Below are positions 1 to 7,400 of a stretch of 9,488 nucleotides of DNA, piece after piece (within the stretch, counting starts at the first letter, position 1; the number at the start of each line of letters is the position of its first letter). Below the pieces are notes generated by a model. That model was not told where the DNA came from and ran no database searches. It saw only the letters and a program-made list of their open reading frames with translations. A program made the position numbers and the translations under genes. This DNA comes from JBLHKE01 sp047619485 (GTDB lineage Bacteria > Verrucomicrobiota > Verrucomicrobiia > Verrucomicrobiales > DEV007): NCBI GenBank assembly GCA_047619485.1, contig JBLHKE010000275.1, positions 1 to 9,488 of the forward strand, in the 5' to 3' direction.

Positions 1-3000
1 GATAGATCGACGTGGCGCGTGCCGAAATTCTCCAGCTCGAGGTATTCGAATTCGCTGCGCTGGTTGAATCCCGCGCCCAGTTCCGCGATGCTCGGCGAGG
101 CCGGGCGGTAGTGGATCTCGGTGATCGCGAGATTGACCGGTGCGGCGGGGTCGGTATCGACGAGGTAAGTCGCCTCGCTGATGGCGCTCCACTCGGCACC
201 ATCGCGGACACGGGAGCGCAAGACGTTGACACCCGGCTGGGTGAGAAACAGCGGGTCGGCGGTCGTGGTCTGCACGCCGATGAGGCGCAGGTCAAAGCTA
301 GTGTCGCTGGAGCCACCGCTGATCTGGTGGATCTCGACCGCTAATGTATTGCTGCCCTCAGCGAGTGAAACCGTCGGGATGTTGAATGAGAAGAAGGTAT
401 TCTCATCGCCGCCACCGACGACTGCGGCTGCGTTGGTGAGGTGGCCGATCGTGCCGGCGGGCATGTTCGAGCGGGCGATCTCATCGCCGTTGAGGTAGAC
501 GACCGCGCCGTCGTCACGCAGGAGTTCGAGGCTCAGGGTGGTAAAATTGGTGACGCTGGTGGCGTTAAAAGTGTGTCGGTAGTAGGTGGTCGGGTACTTG
601 GCGCCCGAGTCTGGCCCGAACGAGACCGTGGTATCTTCGTCGCCATCTCCGTAGCCGAGTTGCGCTGTGCCAGATGCCCACGCCGTATCGTTGAATCCCG
701 GCGCGCGCCACGTGATGCCCTGGTTGCTGCCGTTGTCGAGATACTTCCAGGAGGAGCCTGCGGCGACCAGTGTTTGTGAGATTGTGCTGCTCTGGAACAT
801 CTGCGCCGTCGGGTCGAGCGCGCCCCCGAGTTGGCGTGGGTCGGCGCCGTTGAGGGTGTAGTAGATGGTGCCGGGGCTGCCGGAGATCAGCAGCTGATCC
901 GTGCTGGCGATGGAGCCGCCATGCTGGTTGTAGCTCGGCGGATCTAGGCTGGGATACCAGCCGACGGCGCGCAGTTGTCCGATCATGATCGGCACGCGGC
1001 CGGTGATGAAATTGCGCACGTTCTGCACGGCTCCTTGCCAATTGGCGCGGCTGCGGGTGGTGTCCCCCCAACGTGCGGAGTGGGCGATGATGGCACCGTC
1101 GATCACAGAAGCCCGCCGCTCGATCCGCTCGAGCCCGGCCTGAGGCGTGAGTTGGCCACTGTTGTAGCAGGCCTCCGCGACGCGGTCAGCGAAAGCCATG
1201 CGATACTCGAGGTTGTCGTTGGCGAGGCGCTCGTGCAGCGAGTGCGGGTTGAATTGCTCCAACGTCGAGCTGCTAGTGAAGGGCGACACCATGTTGAAGG
1301 AGTTACCGTGGGTGCCCATCGAGTGCTCGCTGTCGTGCTCGAAGAACTTGTAACCGTCCGGGTTCTCGCGGTTGTAGATGCCGAAGTAGTTGTTCGGCCG
1401 CGGTTGGGTGAAGCGCGAACCCGGACCGTCGCGGTCGGCGGTGTAGTAGGTGATGATCATGTAGTCGATCAGGTTCTGCAGATCGACAAGCTTCTCAATT
1501 ACCGCGCTTGGGTTGCCGCTGGTGTCGAGCCCTTGGATGTCGAACAGGGCGGCGTTGGTGTTGAAGCCTGCCTGCCATTTTTGCCACAGGCGATCATAGG
1601 AGGCGCGGTTGCCGTCGGTGACGTCGCCAAATGATTTCACCACATCGTAGTCGAGCTGGTCGCCGCCGAAGTAGGTCTCTGCGTAGTTCGCCTCCGGGCG
1701 CTCCTCGATCTCCGACATCCCCCAGTAGACGCCGTTGAGGTAGAGGTGATACCAGCGGGAGCGCGTGTAGGGTTGCCCCATCTCCCTCTGTAAATCGCGG
1801 CTCCAGGTGTCACGGATGAAGGTGTTCTGGCCGGAACCGCCCATCGCCCACGAGTAATTCTGCGGACCACGCAGGTCGAGCTTGTCAAAGTTGTCCGCGC
1901 CCTCGTCACCGAAGAGTTTGTAGTTGAGGCGACCGTTGCCGTAATCGCTGCGGAAAAACACGCGGAAGGAGTGCTTCGGGTTTCCTGTGTTGCGCGAAAA
2001 TCCGCCGCGGATGCGCAGGCCGATCGGCGACTGGAAACCATCAGCGTTGCCGTCCGGGTCGACGTAGCCAGGTGGGTTGATGAGCTCCATCGAGCTCTCG
2101 CGTTCCCACGCGAATCCACGGTTGCCGGGGTTCGAGTAGATGCCGGAGCCAGAGCTGGTCAAGCTCGCTTGGTCGGTGACGATCGAGAGGGTGGGGATCG
2201 CGGTGAGCGCGTCCTTGGTCTGCTGCACGCCGCCGATCTCCTGGTTGCCGTTGTTCACGATCGACTGGTCCATCCCGTATTCGTAAACCTGGCCATTTAC
2301 GGAGCCTGTTGGCCACCCTGCAGGTGCCGTGGATGACTGGGTGATGATGTCGTCGATGTATAGGTAGGTGTGGGTATCGACATTGGTCGGATCGAAGCCT
2401 GTTTTGAATGCTGCAGCACGCAGAGTGGTCGTGCCGCTGATGTTGATCGGAGCCGTGTAGATCGAGCCGGAGGTCGCGGTCGGTTTCGAACCATTGGTCG
2501 TGTAGCGGATGATCGCGTCGGCGGTGATGGTGGTGATGGTGACCGCCATTGGCAGGTCGTAGAATCCACGGTCAGGGTCGAACTTCGTATCATCGACCTT
2601 GCCCTGGCTGGAAGGCGCGGAGTTGATGCTGCCTGGAGTGGGGGAGTCGAAGTAAAATGGGTCACCGGCAAGCAGTCCACCACCGAGCAACTCCGGCAGC
2701 ACGAGGAATGAATCGTCAGGCGCGTTGATGTTGAGCCCGTGGATGGCGAGGACGTTGTTCGAACCATTGGTAAGCAGGCCGGTGTGCGCAGTGAGGTTGA
2801 ACGGCTGCGCGACGAAGGCATCGGTCGTTGCGCGGGCGGCGGTCGCGGTGGCATTCCAGGCAGGAGTGCCGGCCGGTGCGTTGGAACTGGTGACGCGTGT
2901 ACCGTTGAGGTAGGCGACGAAGCCGTCGTTGTACTGCATTGCCAAAGAGAGCGAATCCAGGGCATCCACATCATTCACTGTAAACGGGATGCGCACGTAA

Positions 3001-4226
3001 GCGCCGGAGTTTATTCCCTCCATCTGTGCACTGATATCAGTATCGATCACGCCTCCGCCTCCACTTGATTCATCGGGTGTGGTGAACACGGCAAGCCCAC
3101 CGTTCGAGGTGTCGCCGACAAGTTGGAAGCCCGTATTGAAAGTGGCGAAGGAACCAGGGGCTGCGAACAGCTCCATCCCTGCGCCACCGCCGTTTTCGAA
3201 GAACATCGCCTCGAGCGTATGGGCGCCGGCGCTGAGGCTGATCGTCCCGAAGTGATCCTGTGGGCCGTGGCGCGTGTCGTCCACCATCACACTCGTGCCA
3301 TTGATTCGGATGCGTCCGCCATCGTCTGAGTTGATCCCGAAGGTCCAGCTGCCCGCGGTCGGGATGATGATCGTCCCGGTCACCTCGACCGTGTAGTTGT
3401 CGCCGCCGCCGCCAGGGAATACCCGGTTGCTGTTAGGGAAGTGTCCGTCGCCGCCGGTGTCGTAAAAATTGCACACTGGGTGGACCTCGACCGTTTCGGA
3501 TACGACGTTGTTGCCCGCGAGCGCCGAGTCAGCGATCGCGAGAGTCGTCAGCGCGACATTCGAATGAACATCGCGCACAGTCATCCCAGGGATCTGTAGA
3601 CCAAAGCCGACGCCCGTGTTGGCGTTGGTCCAGCCGCTGGGGTTGAATCCCGGCAGGGTCCAGCTCGTCCCGAGGGTGTCGTTCGAAGGGACGAGGATCT
3701 GTGCGGCCGCGCCCGAGTTTACCAGCGGCACGCCGTCGAAGGCGATTCCGTAGCTGCGGTCGGTATCTTGGTTGGGGTATTCCGGCGTGTAATCGTGTGA
3801 GACGGTGGTGCCGTCGGGCATCACCAGCGCGAGGTATTCGCCGCCGGAGCTGAGGCCGAAGTTCGTGTGTAGCTCGGAGCCGGGGACACGCCGATCTTTG
3901 CTGGAGGCGAACACGACAATGAAGTCACCTGGCTGCAACGTGATCGCTGGAATTGGCCACTTGGTGAGGTCTGTAGCGATGTCGGTCAAATACCAACCGG
4001 TGAGATCCACTGCTCCGGAGTCGGGGTTATGGATCTCGAGCCAATCCGAGAACTCGCCGTCCTCGTCTGCAAGGGTCGTGTCGTTGTTGGCAACAAACTC
4101 GGTAATCAGCGGGACTGCACGAGAGGTCGGCTGGAAGAGTAGGCAGAAAACGAAGGCCAGTGGAGCACTGACCCAGGCGGGGTGGGGGGAGATCATATTT
4201 TGGGGGAGTGGAGTAGAGGATAGCAT
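1..4226 (-). CDS. Secreted CotH-kinase-like multidomain protein with lamin-tail, PA14 and jellyroll domains (3' end outside window)
   Basis: The frame is open from ATG 4226 to the window edge and gives 1408 residues without a stop; the C-terminus is missing. Visible order: signal peptide (1-37, hydrophobic PLAFVFCLLF, cleavage near TSRA/VPL), lamin-tail domain (38-160, with SDWLEIHN and LTGWYLTD), jellyroll split by a PA14-like domain (177-515), chitobiase-C-like domain (548-622), CotH kinase-like core (677-1085), second chitobiase-like domain split by another jellyroll (1095-1350), and the start of a second lamin-tail domain (about 1365 on). CotH proteins are atypical secreted or surface kinases; large lamin-tail/CotH proteins of this type are, as I recall, common in Verrucomicrobia and Planctomycetes, with unknown substrates. 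Start choice: ATG 4226 is the longest ATG form, but ATG 4196 in the same frame also leaves a usable signal peptide. Neither has a clear Shine-Dalgarno sequence. Transcription is divergent from the phosphoesterase gene. Existence of the gene is near certain; kinase activity is inferred. Confidence 0.9.
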   Translation of the reverse strand, partial: MLSSTPLPQNMISPHPAWVSAPLAFVFCLLFQPTSRAVPLITEFVANNDTTLADEDGEFSDWLEIHNPDSGAVDLTGWYLTDIATDLTKWPIPAITLQPGDFIVVFASSKDRRVPGSELHTNFGLSSGGEYLALVMPDGTTVSHDYTPEYPNQDTDRSYGIAFDGVPLVNSGAAAQILVPSNDTLGTSWTLPGFNPSGWTNANTGVGFGLQIPGMTVRDVHSNVALTTLAIADSALAGNNVVSETVEVHPVCNFYDTGGDGHFPNSNRVFPGGGGDNYTVEVTGTIIIPTAGSWTFGINSDDGGRIRINGTSVMVDDTRHGPQDHFGTISLSAGAHTLEAMFFENGGGAGMELFAAPGSFATFNTGFQLVGDTSNGGLAVFTTPDESSGGGGVIDTDISAQMEGINSGAYVRIPFTVNDVDALDSLSLAMQYNDGFVAYLNGTRVTSSNAPAGTPAWNATATAARATTDAFVAQPFNLTAHTGLLTNGSNNVLAIHGLNINAPDDSFLVLPELLGGGLLAGDPFYFDSPTPGSINSAPSSQGKVDDTKFDPDRGFYDLPMAVTITTITADAIIRYTTNGSKPTATSGSIYTAPINISGTTTLRAAAFKTGFDPTNVDTHTYLYIDDIITQSSTAPAGWPTGSVNGQVYEYGMDQSIVNNGNQEIGGVQQTKDALTAIPTLSIVTDQASLTSSGSGIYSNPGNRGFAWERESSMELINPPGYVDPDGNADGFQSPIGLRIRGGFSRNTGNPKHSFRVFFRSDYGNGRLNYKLFGDEGADNFDKLDLRGPQNYSWAMGGSGQNTFIRDTWSRDLQREMGQPYTRSRWYHLYLNGVYWGMSEIEERPEANYAETYFGGDQLDYDVVKSFGDVTDGNRASYDRLWQKWQAGFNTNAALFDIQGLDTSGNPSAVIEKLVDLQNLIDYMIITYYTADRDGPGSRFTQPRPNNYFGIYNRENPDGYKFFEHDSEHSMGTHGNSFNMVSPFTSSSTLEQFNPHSLHERLANDNLEYRMAFADRVAEACYNSGQLTPQAGLERIERRASVIDGAIIAHSARWGDTTRSRANWQGAVQNVRNFITGRVPIMIGQLRAVGWYPSLDPPSYNQHGGSIASTDQLLISGSPGTIYYTLNGADPRQLGGALDPTAQMFQSSTISQTLVAAGSSWKYLDNGSNQGITWRAPGFNDTAWASGTAQLGYGDGDEDTTVSFGPDSGAKYPTTYYRHTFNATSVTNFTTLSLELLRDDGAVVYLNGDEIARSNMPAGTIGHLTNAAAVVGGGDENTFFSFNIPTVSLAEGSNTLAVEIHQISGGSSDTSFDLRLIGVQTTTADPLFLTQPGVNVLRSRVRDGAEWSAISEATYLVDTDPAAPVNLAITEIHYRPASPSIAELGAGFNQRSEFEYLELENFGTRHVDL
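3..134 (-). other. Second lamin-tail domain, N-terminal part only
   Basis: Residues about 1365-1408 contain LAITEIHYRP and EFEYLELENFG, the opening strands of a bacterial lamin-tail domain, and are cut by the window edge. The protein therefore carries one such domain near each side of its CotH core, and its true C-terminus, including any sorting signal, lies outside the window. Confidence 0.75.
273..755 (-). repeat. Jellyroll module WKYLDNGSNQG, minus-strand copy of the module at 7417-7899
   Basis: Residues 1158-1318 run from SSWKYLDNGSNQG through AQLGYGDGDE, LLRDDGAVVYLNG and NTLAVEIHQ to FDLRLIGV. It lies inside a chitobiase-like domain: the upstream half carries IYYTLNGADPR (about 1095-1145) and the closing strand VLRSRVRDGAEWSAISEATY comes after the module. 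A homologous module lies on the other strand in the neighbouring gene; by eye the first 103 residues are about 60% identical. The fold is likely galactose-binding-like; the ligand is unknown. Confidence 0.85.
972..2198 (-). other. CotH kinase-like catalytic core
   Basis: Residues about 677-1085 match the CotH family by motif order. IPTLSIVTD opens the domain. GLRIRGG (R740) with downstream PKHSFRVFF (K751) corresponds to the RG...PK nucleotide-site region. KLDLRG, FIRDTWSRDLQREMG, YHLYLNGVYWGMSEIEERP and an HDSEHSMG stretch (D965, E967) follow. The last fills the place of the acidic metal-binding D-x-D/E motif of CotH kinases. Length, about 400 residues, fits the family. The key charged positions appear present, so the domain looks intact, but I cannot show activity or substrate; the many relatives in this phylum are uncharacterised as far as I know. 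Confidence 0.8.
2361..2585 (-). other. Chitobiase/beta-hexosaminidase C-terminal-like domain
   Basis: Residues about 548-622 show the hallmark pattern of this small beta-sandwich: AVTITT, then IIRYTTNGSKPT, then IYTAPINISGTTTLRAAAFKTGF. In Verrucomicrobial CotH proteins this domain often sits just before the catalytic core, as it does here. It has no catalytic role itself; a binding or spacing function is likely. Confidence 0.8.
2682..3698 (-). other. Jellyroll (galactose-binding-like) domain interrupted by a PA14-like domain
   Basis: The N-terminal half of a jellyroll domain (residues 177-211, with TSWTLPGFNPSGW and GVGFG) is followed by about 180 residues of other sequence. The second half (393-515) then appears, with VIDTDISAQM, AYVRIPFTV, YNDGFVAYLNGTRV and NNVLAIHGLN. 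The intervening part holds a PA14-like domain (about 250-355): CNFYDTGGDGHFPNSN, then SWTFGINSDDGGRIRINGT, then HTLEAMFFENGGGAGMEL. PA14 domains bind carbohydrate in many secreted enzymes and adhesins. The split is inferred from motif order, not from a structure. Confidence 0.75.
3747..4115 (-). other. Lamin-tail domain (LTD), first copy
   Basis: Residues about 38-160 directly follow the signal peptide. Recognisable pieces are LITEFVANND, SDWLEIHNP, VDLTGWYLTD, LQPGDFIVVFAS and NFGLSSGGEYLAL, in the order typical of bacterial lamin-tail domains. This Ig-like fold is usually found in secreted bacterial proteins beside CotH or nuclease domains and is thought to serve in binding or anchoring. 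Confidence 0.85.
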
Positions 4227-4401
4227 GAAGTTTTCGTCACGAGAGGTCAACGCTCATCCGCCAGTGCTCTTATCAACTCCTATCCTCGCTAGGCTTGACC
4301 GGGTAACATCGCGCGACCAAATGGGACATTGACAGCGAGGCGATTTGGAAGTCATGGTACAAACTAGAAATTAATCTAAAGAGGAAAGGGAAGGGTAGTA
4401 A
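4227..4401. promoter_or_regulatory. Divergent intergenic region with probable back-to-back promoters
   Basis: These 175 bases separate the start codons of two outward-facing genes, so both promoters should lie here or just inside the 5' ends. On the plus strand there is a perfect TTGACA at 4329-4334. The best -10-like element after it is TACAAA at 4358-4363, preceded by TG in extended -10 position, but the 23-base spacer is too long for a standard pair. Towards the minus gene I see only weak candidates (TTGACC, later TGCTATCCT). The right part (4361-4381) is AT-rich, unlike the flanking coding DNA. Presence of promoters is inferred from layout; exact elements are uncertain. Confidence 0.5.
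4388..4395 (+). promoter_or_regulatory. Purine-rich ribosome binding site for the gene at 4402
   Basis: GGGAAGGG ends 6 bases before the ATG at 4402 and lies in a longer purine tract (from about 4378). It is an imperfect Shine-Dalgarno match, but its spacing supports ATG 4402 over the in-frame ATGs at 4426 and 4429. The divergent gene has no comparable site. Confidence 0.5.
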
Positions 4402-4476
4402 ATGCGATCGAGATTGGGGAACTTTATGATGGGGGGGCTTTGTGCGTCTCTTATAGCCACGAATTCTGTGCAGGCA
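4402..4476 (+). other. Sec signal peptide of the phosphoesterase protein
   Basis: MRSRLGNFMMGGLCASLIA gives a positively charged n-region and a hydrophobic core, followed by TNSVQA with a type I signal peptidase site after A25. The cysteine at residue 14 is preceded by GGL, which is not a lipobox, so a soluble or surface-anchored export product is more likely than a lipoprotein. Confidence 0.85.
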
Positions 4477-7400
4477 GCGGGAGGGCTTCAACTGGACGGT
4501 GTCGACGATTACGTGACAATGGGGGTGGCACCTGGCTTGGGCAGTGAGACTTTTACCCTCGAGACTTGGTTCCAACGCACTGGAACCGGCTCGACAGTAA
4601 GTTCGGGAACCGGCGGAGTCGTAGCGATCCCGCTGGTCACTAAAGGCAGGGGCGAAGGAGATGGTAGCACTCTGGATATGAACTTTTTCTTGGGGATCCG
4701 CGGCACCGATGGCGTGCTGGTGGCGGATTTCGAGGAGGGGGCAAGTGGTGCTAGCCCGGGCCTGAACCATCCGGTGATCGGGGTTACTCCAGTCACGAAC
4801 AACGTCTGGCACCACGCTGCGGTGAGCTATGATGGATCGAAGTGGCAACTGTTTTTAAACGGGGCACTCGAGGCTGAGTTGGTCGTCGGACAACCGCCAC
4901 GTGGCGACAGTATCCAGCACGCGGCAATTGGCAGTGCGCTGACTTCGAACGGAACAAGTGATGGAGCTTTCGCCGGCTTTTTGGACGAGGTTCGGATCTG
5001 GGATTACGCTCGCAGTGAATTACAGATTTCGAACAACCTGGCCGTAGAGATTATCGCCGAGTCAGGACTGGTCGGCCGATGGGCACTGGACGAGACTAGT
5101 GGGACAAGCGCTGCGGACAGTTCTGGCAGCAACATCGATGGCACGCTGAGCAATGGCCCGGTGTGGGGCGCCGGATACCTCTTCGGGCCGCTACCGGGTG
5201 TCACCCTGATCTCACCAGCCGACCAGGCGATCGACGCCAACCCGAATGTGACCTTTACCTGTGATGCCACAGACGCTACCGCGCTCGCATCTGCGACCCT
5301 CTATGTCGGCCCTGCTGGCGGATCTCTCTCGCCGGTCGAGACCAAAACGATCTCCGGCACGTCCGCCACTGTCGATTTCACCACGACGCTTACCGACGGG
5401 CAGAGCTATATCTGGAATTGCCTCGTGACCAACAGCGTCGGCGGCCAACGCTGGGCAGCTGCCGATTTCGGCCTGCTCGTCGATGCCAATTTTCCTGATC
5501 AGCCGGTGCTCATCGCCCCACTCGACGCCGCGGTCGATGTGCCCGTCCCTCCGCAGTTGCAAGTGCAGGTGAGCGACCCCAACACCGACCCTCTCACTGT
5601 CTCGTTCTACGGGCGTGACACCCAGCCGGCAGACTTCACGGTAGCGGCACTCCCGGATACCCAATACTACGTATCAAGCCTCAACGGTGGCACACCGGAG
5701 ATGTTCAACGCGCAGGCGGATTGGATTGTCAATAACCAGGCCGCCAACAACATCGCATTCGTGACGCACCTTGGTGATGTCGTTCAAAACGGTGACACCG
5801 CGCAGTCTGAATGGCTGAATGCGATCGATGCGCTCTACCGGCTTGAATACTTTTCCCCTGGATTGCCCGACGGAATTCCCTATGGCATCGCGATCGGCAA
5901 CTACGACCAGATTCCGCTTGGTGACCCGGACGGGACGACAACGTTCTTCAACCAATACTTCGGCGAAGCTCACTTCGCTGGCCGTGAGTATTACGGCGGT
6001 CACTTCGGTTCGAACAACGACAACAACTACCAGTTAGTCAGCGCCAGCGGACTCGATCTCATCTTCGTCCACCTTGAATACGACAGCTCGGCGAACCCTG
6101 CGGTTCTCGCCTGGGCGGACGGGCTACTTCAGACGCATAGCGACCGCCTCGCCATCGTCTCCACCCACCACCTCGTCGGGACCGGCACCCCGGCCACCTT
6201 CTCGGCACAGGGGCAAGCAACCTACGATGCCCTCAAGGGAAACCCGAACCTGATCCTGATGCTAGGCGGCCACGTCACCGGCGAGGCGCGCCGCAGCGAC
6301 ACTTTCAATGGCAACACCGTCCACTCGTTGCTCGCCGACTTCCAGAATAGCGGCAACGGTGGCGACGGCTGGATGCGCTTGTTGGAGTTCTCACCTGCCA
6401 GCGACGAAATCCGCGTGAAGACCTACTCGCCGAGCCTCGACCAGTTCCAAACTGATGCCGACAGCGAATTCACGCTCAGTGTCCCGCTCGATCCCGGGTT
6501 CAAACTCATCGGTGAGAACCAGAATGTGGCGAGCGGCGCGACGACCTCAGTTTCCTGGAGCGACGCGGCAGTTGACTCGAACTATGAGTGGTTTGTCACC
6601 GTTACCGATTCTACCAGCCGGCAGACGCAAGGCACCCTCTGGAGTTTCGACACGGAACCCTTCGATCTGAACCCGCCAGTCATCAGCGCAGTCGCGGCCA
6701 TCAATATCACCGACCACGCCGCCGAAATCATCTGGACGACGGACGAGATTGCCGACTCGCTGGTCGACCATGGAGACAATGCATTTTATGGCTCACAGAT
6801 CACCAGTGGCAACCTTGTCGCATCGCACTCGATCTTGATCTCCAACCTCGCGCCAGGGCAGACCTACCACTACCGGGTTAGCTCCTCGGATAGCGCAGGT
6901 AACGCGGCGGTCGGCACTGATCTGACCTTCACCACGGCGATCGACGATCTCACACCACCGACACCGGATCCGCTCAGTTGGGCGAGCGTTCCGACTTCGG
7001 CCGGACCAAGCTCGATCACGATGACTGCGACCACCGCGAGCGATTCGAGCGGCGTCGAGTATTATTTCGAGAACCTCAGCGACCCGGCTCACGACAGCGG
7101 TTGGCAAACCGGGACGACGTTCACGGATACCGTGTTGCTCCCTAACACTTCCTACACCTACCGCGTCAAAGCTCGCGACCTGTCGCCAGCGAGCAACCAG
7201 ACTGGGTTTTCCAGCCAGGGCTCGGCGACGACGGGTGCCGGCTCTGCGACGGTCCTGCGCGGACCTTACTTGCAGAACGGTAAACCAGACGGCGTCTCGA
7301 TCATGTGGCGCACCGACAACTTCACCGACGGCCGGGTCTGGTATGGCGATTCGCCCTCAAACCTAGACCAGGTAGTCGACGAACCATTGGCGCCACCAGC

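Noticed and set aside
565..1071. 168-codon open frame on the minus strand
   Set aside because: It is a shifted frame of the CotH gene; the correct frame reads through with recognisable motifs while this one is low-complexity R/H/Q/P.
975..1634. 219-codon open frame on the plus strand
   Set aside because: It lies antisense to the CotH core, is rich in V/A/R/G without domain pattern, and is explained by codon bias in GC-rich DNA on the opposite strand.
2485..2771. The 14-mer TTCGAACCATTGGT twice (2485-2498 and 2758-2771)
   Set aside because: Both copies encode TNGS in the minus-strand protein with the same codons; two copies in turn regions are most simply coding coincidence, not a regulatory site.
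2297..2974. 225-codon S/P/T-rich open frame on the minus strand
   Set aside because: It is a shifted frame over the jellyroll and chitobiase-like part of the CotH gene; the S/P/T richness is a codon-shift artefact.
4365..4378. Small inverted repeat TAGA-AATTAA-TCTA upstream of the plus gene
   Set aside because: The arms are only 4 bases and such matches are expected by chance in AT-rich DNA; it is too weak to call an operator.
4441..4446. Possible lipoprotein cysteine in the plus-gene signal peptide
   Set aside because: The residues before the cysteine are GGL, which does not fit a lipobox, and a good type I cleavage site follows at VQA.
4273..4848. 191-codon minus-strand open frame crossing the intergenic region
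   Set aside because: It overlaps the signal peptide and LamG part of the plus gene on the opposite strand and shows no domain; the plus-strand reading is clearly the coding one.
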